This document shows, one piece after another, positions 7,520 to 14,880 of a DNA stretch of 15,480 bases. A model generated the notes under the pieces. It did not search any database, was not told the DNA's origin, and saw nothing but the letters and a program-made list of their open reading frames with translations. The stretch lies in NCBI GenBank assembly GCA_947464665.1, contig CANHXV010000029.1:1-15480 (forward strand). The letters are read 5' to 3'. A program made the translations under genes and the position numbers. Positions within the stretch are counted from its first letter, which is position 1. Each line of letters starts with the position of its first letter. The stretch is from Comamonadaceae bacterium (GTDB taxonomy: Bacteria > Pseudomonadota > Gammaproteobacteria > Burkholderiales > Burkholderiaceae_C).

Positions 7520-8218
7520 TCAGTCTGGCCAAATATCACAAAGGTGCTTCAAACTGGTCACTGTGAATGGAGCCGGGTGCAATTCATGGGTCCACAATTT
7601 TTCTTCACGGTTCAGCCATACCGCTTGCAAGCCTGCACGCTGCGCTGCCAACACATCCAAGTGAGGATCGTCGCCAATGTGCAAGATTTCTTCGGGCAAT
7701 ACGGCTAAAGCTTGAGCTCCCGCATGAAACATTTTGGGGTCAGGCTTTCCCACACCCAAAATGATAGGGTTAAAAGCTGCTACAAAGTAGCCCTTCAATC
7801 CAACTTTATGGATATCCGCATTGCCATTAGAAAGTGCAACCATGGGGTATCTGGATTTGAGAAAGTCCAAGGACGACAGCGCGTCTTCAAAAAAAATAAC
7901 TTTTTGTCGGGCTTCAAAAAAGACCTCAAAAGCTGGCTCGGCCAAACCAGGATCCTCCCCCGCACGCTCAAGCAGTACCCGAATGGCTTCTCGCCTTAAA
8001 GCTGACAAGTCATTGCCAAGATCAGGCCGAAGCGTAGGCATGGTCTCGCGAATCTGACGTTGATAACCCGGAATAGCGCACAAGGGTACTGTTCCTGGGG
8101 CTTTTTCGGCCAACCACAGCGCCAAGGCCTCCTCGGCGCGCTCAATCGTGGGCCAAACGGGCCACAAAGTGTCATCTAAATCGAGAGAGATGGCTTTAAT
8201 TTTTGAAAAGTCGATCAT
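7520..8218 (-). CDS. HAD-superfamily hydrolase (phosphatase)
   Basis: Haloacid dehalogenase-type phosphatase, 232 aa from the ATG at 8218. All four HAD motifs can be seen: motif I DLDDT with the nucleophile Asp13 and acid/base Asp15; motif II in VALSNGNAD (Ser); motif III Lys in GVGKPDPKMF; motif IV GDDPHLD. The helical cap lies between motifs I and II. The DLDDTLWP start recalls YigB-like FMN/pyrimidine phosphatases, but the substrate cannot be assigned. The frame is open upstream as far as 8518, but that part lies antisense to hemH and has no family features, so it is left out. No clear Shine-Dalgarno precedes 8218. Confidence 0.88.
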   Translation of the reverse strand: MIDFSKIKAISLDLDDTLWPVWPTIERAEEALALWLAEKAPGTVPLCAIPGYQRQIRETMPTLRPDLGNDLSALRREAIRVLLERAGEDPGLAEPAFEVFFEARQKVIFFEDALSSLDFLKSRYPMVALSNGNADIHKVGLKGYFVAAFNPIILGVGKPDPKMFHAGAQALAVLPEEILHIGDDPHLDVLAAQRAGLQAVWLNREEKLWTHELHPAPFTVTSLKHLCDIWPD

Positions 8219-8221
8219 GGT

Positions 8222-8228
8222 GGGAGAG
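8222..8228 (+). promoter_or_regulatory. Ribosome binding site of hemH
   Basis: GGGAGAG ends 8 bases before the hemH ATG at 8237 and is one of the clearest Shine-Dalgarno sites in the window. It lies entirely in the 18-bp gap between the two divergent start codons, and it fixes the hemH start. Confidence 0.75.
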
Positions 8229-8236
8229 AATAACGC

Positions 8237-9337
8237 ATGGCATTTCAAAAAGAACCCCCCTATCAACATGGACAAGTTGCAAAGACAGCTGTCCTGTATT
8301 GCAACCTTGGTACCCCCAAAGAGCCCACAGCACCAGCGCTGCGGCAGTATCTCGCCCAGTTTCTGGGAGATTCTCGCGTGGTTGAAATTCCAAAGCCCAT
8401 TTGGTGGCTTATTTTGCACGGCATTATTCTGCGGATACGGCCTGCCAAATCTGCCGCCAAATACGCCAGCATTTGGACTGCAGAAGGTTCCCCATTGCGG
8501 GTATGGACCGAAAAACAAGCTTTGGGTTTGGCTGCAAATTTAAAATCAAAAGGGCATGAAGTAGCCGTCAAGTACGCCATGACCTATGGCCAACCCAGCA
8601 TCGAATCGCAATTGACCGCCTTGCGAGAAGAAGGGGTTACACGTATTTTGATGTTGACCGCCTACCCTCAATACAGCGCTACAACCACTGCGCCTGTTTT
8701 TGACGCCGTCTACCGTTGGAGTTTAAAAACGCGAAATTTGCCAGAGTTTCGTTTTGTGAATCACTACCACGACCACGCTGGTTACATCGAAGCTTTGGCA
8801 GCAGGCATTCAAAAGCATTGGGCAACACATGGCCGTGCAGAACAACTGGTCATGAGCTTTCATGGGGTGCCTGAACGGACCCTGCAACTTGGCGATCCCT
8901 ACCACTGCGAATGTTACAAAACAGGTCGACTCTTGGCTGAGAAATTAGGCCTGACCAAGGACCAATACAAAGTCACATTTCAATCTCGATTTGGCAAGGC
9001 CAAATGGTTAGAGCCCTATACCGAGCCAACGCTCATTGCAATGGCTCAAGCGGGCACCCAAAGCGTTGATGTGGTGTGTCCGGGCTTTACAGGCGACTGC
9101 CTAGAAACCTTGGAAGAAATTAGCATGGAAGGCCGCGAAGCGTTTTTACATGCGGGCGGCAAGACCTTCAACTATATACCCTGCATGAACGACGAGCCCC
9201 TATGGATCGATGCACTGGCAGCCATCAGTGAACAACACATGCAAGGCTGGCCAACCACTATACAAGCAATCCATGAGAATGCTCAGTCTCTTGCTTGTGG
9301 CAGAAATTTAGCCATGGACTTGGGTGCGAAAATCTAG
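8237..9337 (+). CDS. hemH: Ferrochelatase (protoporphyrin/coproporphyrin ferrochelatase)
   Basis: Inserts ferrous iron into the porphyrin ring, the terminal step of protohaem synthesis. It is 366 aa. Family hallmarks in order: VLYCNLGTP near residue 19; the GSPLRVWTEKQ segment at about 84-94; YGQPSI at 117-122; YPQYSATTTA at about 143-152; the metal/proton site His209 in MSFHGVPERT; YKVTFQSRFGKAKWLEPYTEP at about 244-264 (shown only in part here by its key residues Arg251 and Trp257); and the conserved acidic signature PGFTGDCLETLEEI starting at about 282. The start is fixed by a good Shine-Dalgarno. The gene stands alone, divergent from a HAD phosphatase and convergent with a metalloprotease gene, so its promoter must lie inside the HAD coding region. 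Confidence 0.96.
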   Translation: MAFQKEPPYQHGQVAKTAVLYCNLGTPKEPTAPALRQYLAQFLGDSRVVEIPKPIWWLILHGIILRIRPAKSAAKYASIWTAEGSPLRVWTEKQALGLAANLKSKGHEVAVKYAMTYGQPSIESQLTALREEGVTRILMLTAYPQYSATTTAPVFDAVYRWSLKTRNLPEFRFVNHYHDHAGYIEALAAGIQKHWATHGRAEQLVMSFHGVPERTLQLGDPYHCECYKTGRLLAEKLGLTKDQYKVTFQSRFGKAKWLEPYTEPTLIAMAQAGTQSVDVVCPGFTGDCLETLEEISMEGREAFLHAGGKTFNYIPCMNDEPLWIDALAAISEQHMQGWPTTIQAIHENAQSLACGRNLAMDLGAKI

Positions 9338-9344
9338 CGAAGAC

Positions 9345-9372
9345 GTTTGTCAACTCTTCGGTCAAGACAAAC
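9345..9372 (+). terminator. Weak hairpin after hemH
   Basis: GTTTGTC (9345-9351) pairs with GACAAAC (9366-9372) across a 14-nt loop, starting 7 bp after the hemH stop. TCAATTTTG and further T-rich sequence follow. The stem is short and AT-leaning. A competing 6-bp stem (CGAAGA/TCTTCG, 9338-9360) overlaps it. It could serve hemH, but the evidence is modest. Confidence 0.35.
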
Positions 9373-9390
9373 TCAATTTTGTAAATTCTT

Positions 9391-12039
9391 TTAGGGTGCG
9401 GCCCTTTGCATGGAGGCCTTCAAGCTTGCATTCAAAGTATCGAGCGCATCGGCGTAATGCGCACGCGTGGTTTTAGACAAACCGGTTTTGGCATTGGCTT
9501 TTTCCAACACACTGACCAACTGACGTGCGTTTTCGCGCATGATACTGCGCGCATCGGCAGGCCATGAACCGGCAGGTTTAACCAACACATCAGTCATGCG
9601 ACGCAATTGCTCGCGCTGCAGGTTACGTCGAATCAGGCTGGTCTCTTGACCTGCTTTAGCCTCAGACCAGATAGCGTCTTGCAGGCTATCGTAAACATCA
9701 GCCAGACTCAAAGTTTCTTTGGGGTCGTTTACTTTCATGCCGACTTCAGCCAATCGCGTGGCGACCGCGCTTGAATAAACATGGTCTAGGATGCCTTTTT
9801 GGACATTGGCAACTTGACTGGCGACAGACATTTGAAAATTAGTCTCTGGGCCACTGCGCTCAAATCGATCGGGTGCTAAACGAGCAATAAACTCAGGCTT
9901 GAATTTAAAACTGTCTGTTCCAAAAAAATCTCGGTTGATTAAGCTCAGCGCTTCCCTTTGCTTCAGGGCACTTACAGGTTCAAACACAGGTTTGCCAGAG
10001 CCCGCTCTCTCACGTCGAACGTGAACTCCCCCTATGTATTTGGCGGCCAAGGGTGCAACACGCCCCAATTGACTAAAGCCGCTTCTAAAACTTCGAGTAA
10101 GACGCTCATAGCTATCACCCGTTGCCAAATTCATATTTTGCAACCTGTCCCATAATTCTCTTGAAAGTTTCATACGCTTCTTGTAATAAGCCAAAGGATC
10201 GGCCCCTAAGTCGAAGCGGTTCACCATGGGATCTAAGCCGCCCACGCCGCCAAATCCCGCATCTTCATCGGAGTCATACTGATGCTCAGGCTGAGTAGAT
10301 TTGGCCAAAATTTGCGCAAGTCCTTGCTCTTCTTGTCCAGATTCAAATTGTTTATAGCCAAATTCAATGGCCCAATAGTCATAAGCACCAATCGTTGACA
10401 TGACATACTCACCTTGCATTTCGCCCTTGGCAGAAATGTTGAACGGCGTGTAATCCATGACTGACGATGCCACGCCATTGATCTTGGTGAAATTAGGATC
10501 TCGGATTTGCTTCAAGTCATATACAGTAGAAGCTCTAAAATTGTGTCGCAATCCCAGAGTGTGCCCAACCTCGTGCATGATCACATCTTTCAAATACGCC
10601 TTGGCAAGTGCATCGGCCTGCGGACTGTCTAGTTCGAGGCCGCGAGCCTCTAACAAATCTAAGGCATAGTGCAATTCTTTTACCGCAGATTCGGCATGGT
10701 CACACAATTCACCATCTGATCCACGAATTCTTGCCAAATCTTCAATGACGGTGCGACGAGCACCCCGCGTAAACACATCAGACATACCAATGTCTGCATC
10801 TAAGATTTCTCCAGTGCGCGGATCGGCTTGCGATGGGCCAATGGCAAAGCCCACATCAGAGCCGGTAAACCAACGCACCGATGCATGCTTGGCATCCATA
10901 TTGTTGACATCGTCGCTGGCTTGCTGCTGTTTAACCACCAAAGCATTTTTAAATCCAGCACGCTCAAAAGCTTTGTTCCACTCCAAAACACCTTGACTCA
11001 CAGTGTCACGGTATTTTTCTGGAATATTTTTGTCGAGCCAGTAAACGATGGGCTCTTTAGGCTCAGACACTGTAGCTTTTGAGTCCTTCTTTTCAAGACG
11101 CCAACGCTTGACCAAATGATTTTTTGATTTCAAGTTCAAATCGGTGGTGTAGTCTGTGCGTGCAACAGTAAAGTAACCGACACGCTCGTCAGCAATTCTG
11201 ATCGCCATGGGATCTGGCAAGGGCATGAAGCTGTAGTAGAAAGATACAAACAGGCTTCGTGGGTCGGGTGTTGCACTGGGGGGTGGTGGCGCTGCCACTG
11301 ACGATGGCGTCATAGGCGGTGCTGACAACTTGGGCACAGAAAAATGCGCTTTGACTTCAAGGCCTGTCAATGATGGTGTATTTTTGGTCGTACTGAAGGA
11401 GGTATTGCGGGTGTCCAAACTAAAGGGCATGCGAAAAGACCCTTCCAGTCTGGTTTGATAACCTGGAATATCCGAGAACAACAGCACATTGGCTTCCACC
11501 AAAACAGATTTGGTTTCAGGATTGGGTGCTGACACTACAGGGGCACTGCTCATCAAACTGTCGGAAAAAGACTCAGACACAAATTGCGCCTGTGGCGTGC
11601 CTTCTTTCGCGAAGAACTGTGTGTTCTTAGCGATCAACTGAACCTGATTGCCCACCTTGTGAAACTCCACCAACTTGGAGCCACCCATTTGGCTTCCATA
11701 CAAACCGCGTTCACCAATTGATCGAGGCACGTTGTAAGAAAAGAAAAAAGGTTTGCCAAACTGCGATGGCAATATTTCAATCCAGATCTTCTCGTCTTTT
11801 TGGTGCAAATTGAAAAAACCAGGCGTTGACTTGGCATCTTTCAGAATGTCTTTCATGGGACGCAATGAACCAGGGGCTGCGGGCGGTGTGGCAGTAGCTG
11901 CAGGCGTAGCACTTGCTGGAGCAGGAGCAGAAGCTGGCGCGGTGGGCGGCGTTTGCGCCTGAACAACGCCAGTGGCGATGGAGGCAAGGCACAGAGCCTT
12001 TAGAACGGATATTTTGAAAAAGCTAAATTTTAAAGCCAT
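9391..12039 (-). CDS. Secreted zinc-dependent metalloprotease (DUF5117/DUF4953-like)
   Basis: Large exported zincin, 882 aa from ATG 12039. A Sec signal peptide (Lys-rich start, hydrophobic core, likely cut near VVQA-Q) is followed by a Pro/Ala/Thr-rich linker to about residue 57. A large beta-rich N-terminal region runs to about 330. The catalytic domain has HEVGHTLGLRH at 489-499: two zinc histidines, the catalytic Glu490 and a third His499. A Met-turn-like SVMDYTPFN follows near 526. A helical C-terminal third completes the protein. This order fits the bacterial DUF5117-DUF4953 zinc metalloprotease group, whose substrates are not well known. The longer ATG at 12081 overlaps the -10 box and is rejected; 12039 has AGGG seven bases upstream. 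It is a monocistronic gene. Confidence 0.88.
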   Translation of the reverse strand: MALKFSFFKISVLKALCLASIATGVVQAQTPPTAPASAPAPASATPAATATPPAAPGSLRPMKDILKDAKSTPGFFNLHQKDEKIWIEILPSQFGKPFFFSYNVPRSIGERGLYGSQMGGSKLVEFHKVGNQVQLIAKNTQFFAKEGTPQAQFVSESFSDSLMSSAPVVSAPNPETKSVLVEANVLLFSDIPGYQTRLEGSFRMPFSLDTRNTSFSTTKNTPSLTGLEVKAHFSVPKLSAPPMTPSSVAAPPPPSATPDPRSLFVSFYYSFMPLPDPMAIRIADERVGYFTVARTDYTTDLNLKSKNHLVKRWRLEKKDSKATVSEPKEPIVYWLDKNIPEKYRDTVSQGVLEWNKAFERAGFKNALVVKQQQASDDVNNMDAKHASVRWFTGSDVGFAIGPSQADPRTGEILDADIGMSDVFTRGARRTVIEDLARIRGSDGELCDHAESAVKELHYALDLLEARGLELDSPQADALAKAYLKDVIMHEVGHTLGLRHNFRASTVYDLKQIRDPNFTKINGVASSVMDYTPFNISAKGEMQGEYVMSTIGAYDYWAIEFGYKQFESGQEEQGLAQILAKSTQPEHQYDSDEDAGFGGVGGLDPMVNRFDLGADPLAYYKKRMKLSRELWDRLQNMNLATGDSYERLTRSFRSGFSQLGRVAPLAAKYIGGVHVRRERAGSGKPVFEPVSALKQREALSLINRDFFGTDSFKFKPEFIARLAPDRFERSGPETNFQMSVASQVANVQKGILDHVYSSAVATRLAEVGMKVNDPKETLSLADVYDSLQDAIWSEAKAGQETSLIRRNLQREQLRRMTDVLVKPAGSWPADARSIMRENARQLVSVLEKANAKTGLSKTTRAHYADALDTLNASLKASMQRAAP

Positions 12040-12079
12040 GAAGTACCCTGAGATTCGGAATTCTTGAATATGCCTTGTC

Positions 12080-12107
12080 ATTCTAAAGACTAGCGAACTA
12101 GGGTCAA
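12080..12107 (-). promoter_or_regulatory. Sigma-70 promoter of the metalloprotease gene
   Basis: On the minus strand TTGACC (12102-12107, five of six) is followed by 16 bp and TAGAAT (12080-12085, five of six). The predicted start is near 12073, giving a leader of about 34 nt before ATG 12039. The spacer contains two CTAG tetramers four bases apart, a short dyad of unknown meaning. Confidence 0.65.
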
Positions 12108-12191
12108 CACCAATCGTCCAATTGAAGACAGGGCAGACAATTAAAGGTGAAAACCAATTGCAATCTTTGGTGCATTCCGCAAAAAAAGTCC

Positions 12192-13112
12192 ATGCCCACT
12201 CTGATCCTGATCAACCCTCATGCCGCAGGTGGCCGAGCTCGAGGGCTGGTGCATCCCATTCAGGCTTTCTGCAAGGCCCTACCTGCAAACAACGCACAAG
12301 CTCAAATTCTTGTCCCCGAGAGCATTGAGAAGGCGCTTCAAGTGCTTTCTGATTTGTCACACAAAACGCGCGTGATTGTGGTGGGTGGCGATGGCACGTT
12401 AAATCAAATGTTGCCAGGCCTGCTGAAAGGTGGCCATGAAGTGGGCTTGGTGCCGTATGGTAGTGGCAACGATTGCGCACGTGCCTGGGGTTTGCATCGA
12501 ATGATTTGGCAAGAAGCCTTGGTACATGCGCTTCATGCGCCGTCCAGTTCAATTGACTTGGGGCGCGTTGAGTTGAGTCACAAGTCCGTGCATTACTTTC
12601 ATTCCAGCTTGGCCGTTGGCTTCGATGCCTCCGTGGGCAATCGTGCTCTGGCTGGCCCCAAATTCTTAAGCGGTCTGCCAAGGTATTTATTGGCTACTCT
12701 GCGTGAGTTGGTGCATTTGAAAAACTGGGATTTGCGAATTGAAGCTGACGGTCATTTAATCCACCAAGGTTCAAGCCTGCTGGCCTCTGCGCTGAACACA
12801 CCGACTTATGGCGGCGGTATGCCAGCCGTGCCTCGTGCGTCAATCACTGACGGCCAACTTAACTTGTTGGTAGGCGGAAAGTTCAACCGCTTGCAAACTT
12901 TACTGATGTTGCCTCGCTTACTGATAGGCAAACACATAGGGCACGCACGCATTCAGTGCTGTCCGTTTTCAATTGCATCCATACGCAATGCTACCCCTGT
13001 GCCAGTGGCCGCAGATGGTGAGACCTTGGGTTTTGCAACGGATCTAAAAGTTACATGCATGCCCCAAGCCCTGCAAGTTGTGAAACTTTCATTGGGGTTA
13101 GATCAACATTGA
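12192..13112 (+). CDS. Diacylglycerol/lipid kinase family protein
   Basis: Member of the DAGK catalytic (YegS/DgkB-like) ATP-dependent lipid kinase family, 306 aa. It begins with LILINPHAAGGRAR at about 4-17, the family nucleotide-site start. Next come the GGDGT motif at 65-69 in VIVVGGDGTLNQ, PYGSGNDCARAWG at 88-100, and a C-terminal beta domain containing AADGE. The lipid substrate is not known; it could phosphorylate diacylglycerol, sphingoid or other membrane lipids. An in-frame GTG at 12147 would add 15 residues, but the domain begins at ATG 12192, as is usual. The Shine-Dalgarno is poor in both cases. It is divergent from the metalloprotease gene and not in a visible operon. The 153 bp between them hold the protease promoter; I see no clear plus-strand promoter. 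Confidence 0.88.
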   Translation: MPTLILINPHAAGGRARGLVHPIQAFCKALPANNAQAQILVPESIEKALQVLSDLSHKTRVIVVGGDGTLNQMLPGLLKGGHEVGLVPYGSGNDCARAWGLHRMIWQEALVHALHAPSSSIDLGRVELSHKSVHYFHSSLAVGFDASVGNRALAGPKFLSGLPRYLLATLRELVHLKNWDLRIEADGHLIHQGSSLLASALNTPTYGGGMPAVPRASITDGQLNLLVGGKFNRLQTLLMLPRLLIGKHIGHARIQCCPFSIASIRNATPVPVAADGETLGFATDLKVTCMPQALQVVKLSLGLDQH

Positions 13113-13168
13113 TTTGTTTAGGTTCTTTGGCGGGGAGCGTTAAGCAGATAAGACTCAGATACGCAAAT

Positions 13169-13570
13169 TCAATTGCCACCCAGTTTCACATTTCCAGTAA
13201 ACAAACTGAACCCTGCCCCCAACACCACTTTCTCCAAAATATTCCTAGCAGGCGTTGCAAAGCCTCCACAAGCTTGCGACACATGTGATGAGTCTATTTG
13301 ATCAAGTGCGTCAAAGCCCATGTTGAGACTCAGTAAAGGAACGATATAACTACCACCAGTTAAAAGCAACAACGAAGGCGTAGCAATCATGCGGGCAAAG
13401 CGTATGTCATCGTGCAAAGAAGCCAATTCAAAAGAACGCTGGCAAACAGGCTCTTGGAACTTTTCAAAATGAGGCCCAATGCTGTCGGCCATACTTCGCG
13501 TGTGACTGGCACAGCCTGACAACGCAAGCATCAAAAACAACATCCATAAGCGAGCACCTAGCTTAATCAA
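13169..13570 (-). CDS. Small lipoprotein of unknown function
   Basis: 133 aa if started at TTG 13570. I do not recognise the family. A short basic start (Lys3, Arg7) is followed by a hydrophobic stretch and the lipobox LSGC with Cys20. The mature part has an Asp/Glu/Gln-rich segment with one Cys (PVCQRS), a hydrophobic patch (TPSLLLLTGG, YIVPLLSL), a second Cys in SQACGG, and an amphipathic Gly/Phe-rich end. The two mature cysteines could form a disulphide. The TTG overlaps the stop of the upstream Bug receptor gene (8-bp overlap) and has CAGG eight bases before it. The alternative ATG at 13543 leaves a signal peptide without positive charge and lacks a nearby ribosome site, so TTG is preferred. 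It is probably co-expressed with the receptor. Confidence 0.62.
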   Translation of the reverse strand: MIKLGARLWMLFLMLALSGCASHTRSMADSIGPHFEKFQEPVCQRSFELASLHDDIRFARMIATPSLLLLTGGSYIVPLLSLNMGFDALDQIDSSHVSQACGGFATPARNILEKVVLGAGFSLFTGNVKLGGN

Positions 13571-14573
13571 TCTTGATACCTGCCTTGGTAATGATGGCAC
13601 CCCACTTACGTGTTTCGCTGTCAATGAATGTTTTAAAGCTCGCAGCTGAACCACCGCCAATGATCAAGCCCTGCTTCAGCATGTTTTGCCGAAAAGAGGG
13701 CTCGGTCATGGCCGCGTTAATATCGGTATTCAAACGGATGGCGATATCTGCAGGTGTGCCGGCGGGTGCAAAAATGCCATTCCATGCCAAAGCATCAAAG
13801 CCCGTAAAACCTGCTTCTGCCACAGTTTGCAAATCTGGGCGAGTGGGCAACCTATGCGGGCTGGTGACGGCAATCAATTTAAGACGGCCCCCTTGCACCA
13901 GAGAAAGCAATGCAGGCTCAACAGCTAGCAATGCCTGCGTTTCGTTTTGTGCGACAGACATTGCAGCAGCAGGGGAGCCATTGAAGGGCACATGCGTGGC
14001 TTCAAAGCCAGCAGTGGCCTTAAGCAACTCCATCGACAAATGCGATGAACTCCCTTGCCCCACAGAGGCGTAACTCACTTTGTCACCCTGAGTTTTTGCC
14101 CAGGCAAGAAACTCACGAAAATTATTGGCAGGGTGTGCCGCAGGAACAGCCAAAACATTGGGCTGTGAGCTGGTGAGCACAATGGGCATCAAATCCTTGG
14201 CAGGGTCGTAGGGCATTTTCTTGAACATGAAGGGGCCAAAGGCGATGGGGCCGTTGAAACCGATACCAAGGGTGTAGCCGTCGGCGGGCGCTTTGGCTAC
14301 CAAGTCCATGCCAATGGTGCCGCCCGCACCGGGTTTGTTTTCCACGACCCATGGCTGCCCCCAACGCTTGCTAAGGGTGTCACCCATACCTCGCACAATG
14401 ACATCCAAGGAGCTGCCAGCTGGAGCAGGAACCACTACTTTAACTGGCTTTGTGGGCCAGGACTGAGCTACTGCGGGCAATCCGAAAGCGCTAGACAAAC
14501 AAAGGCTCGCAGTGACTATTGTTGTTTGAAGCAAGTGAAGTCGGCTATAGGCAATCTTCAAGATTTTCTCCAT
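13563..14573 (-). CDS. Tripartite tricarboxylate transporter substrate-binding protein (Bug family)
   Basis: Periplasmic solute receptor of the Bug/TctC family, 336 aa from ATG 14573. The signal peptide has a Lys/Arg-rich start, a hydrophobic core and a probable cut after PAVA (residue 36). Family marks: WPTKPVKVVVPAPAG at about 39-53, VVENKPGAGGTIG at about 76-88, PYDPAKDL at 121-128, SSHLSMELLK at about 176-185, and HVPFNGSPAAA at about 194-204. Such proteins bind carboxylates, aromatic acids, nicotinate and other ligands, and many have no partner TctA/TctB membrane genes nearby, as here. GTG 14642 is also in frame, but the basic start after ATG 14573 gives a normal signal peptide. No strong Shine-Dalgarno or promoter was found upstream. 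Confidence 0.92.
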   Translation of the reverse strand: MEKILKIAYSRLHLLQTTIVTASLCLSSAFGLPAVAQSWPTKPVKVVVPAPAGSSLDVIVRGMGDTLSKRWGQPWVVENKPGAGGTIGMDLVAKAPADGYTLGIGFNGPIAFGPFMFKKMPYDPAKDLMPIVLTSSQPNVLAVPAAHPANNFREFLAWAKTQGDKVSYASVGQGSSSHLSMELLKATAGFEATHVPFNGSPAAAMSVAQNETQALLAVEPALLSLVQGGRLKLIAVTSPHRLPTRPDLQTVAEAGFTGFDALAWNGIFAPAGTPADIAIRLNTDINAAMTEPSFRQNMLKQGLIIGGGSAASFKTFIDSETRKWGAIITKAGIKID

Positions 14574-14733
14574 GGGAATTTGAGTGCTTGTTGCAGCCAT
14601 CATAGCAATTCGCGTCAAATGAGAGGCGCGTTTTTTCGACACAGAAAGTGGGTAGAAGGTTTGTAACTTCAGAGCCGGCGAAGCTACCCCAATGCATCAC
14701 CCCTCAGCAATGCCAAAAAAAACTTACCCATGA

Positions 14734-14761
14734 AAAAGCCGTTGACGGATCAACGGCTTTT
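14734..14761 (-). terminator. Intrinsic terminator after tRNA-Ser
   Basis: A perfect 12-bp inverted repeat, AAAAGCCGTTGA (14734-14745) and TCAACGGCTTTT (14750-14761), has a 4-nt loop. On the minus strand it ends in a run of five T. It lies 10 bp beyond the tRNA 3' end, so it would end the lysC-tRNA-Ser transcript. A-rich and T-rich flanks on both sides could make it work in both directions. Confidence 0.88.
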
Positions 14762-14771
14762 CAAACTTAGC

Positions 14772-14864
14772 TGGCGGAATCGGAGAGATTCGAACTCTCG
14801 ATAAGGCTCTACACCCTATACTCCCTTAGCAGGGGAGCACCTTCGGCCACTCGGTCACGATTCC
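14772..14864 (-). tRNA. tRNA-Ser(GCU)
   Basis: The minus-strand cloverleaf starts GGAATCG at 14864 and closes with CGATTCC, discriminator G and an encoded CCA (14772-14774). The anticodon stem CTCCC/GGGAG holds loop CTGCTAA, giving anticodon GCU. A long class-II variable arm and the TTCGAAT T loop are present. It lies 16 bp after the lysC stop. Confidence 0.97.
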
Positions 14865-14874
14865 AGCACTGAAA

Positions 14875-14880
14875 ATTATA
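14875..14880 (-). promoter_or_regulatory. Perfect -10 hexamer, candidate tRNA-Ser promoter
   Basis: TATAAT abuts the lysC stop codon on the minus strand and lies 10 bases before the tRNA 5' end. Transcription would begin about 4 nt before the mature tRNA. The matching -35 region is inside the end of lysC and is poor: TTGATT is present, but at 14 bp it is too close. The tRNA may therefore have its own promoter besides read-through from lysC. Confidence 0.4.

Noticed and set aside
7498..7530. Possible terminator between hpnE and the HAD gene
   Set aside because: Only a five-base GGCCA/TGGCC pair with a 12-base loop, partly inside the HAD gene; too weak to call.
8219..8518. N-terminal extension of the HAD phosphatase frame by 100 residues
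   Set aside because: It lies antisense to the hemH start, has no HAD features, and the DLDDT motif normally sits close to the N-terminus, which fits ATG 8218.
12040..12081. Longer start (ATG 12081) for the metalloprotease
   Set aside because: This ATG overlaps the -10 box of the promoter and lacks a ribosome site; ATG 12039 has AGGG and begins a clean signal peptide.
12211..12681. 156-aa open frame antisense to the lipid kinase gene
   Set aside because: No ribosome site, low-complexity His/Arg/Pro-rich product and full overlap with a clear gene: a shadow frame.
13573..14073. 166-aa open frame antisense to the Bug receptor gene
   Set aside because: Shadow of a real gene, with no domain, ribosome site or context.
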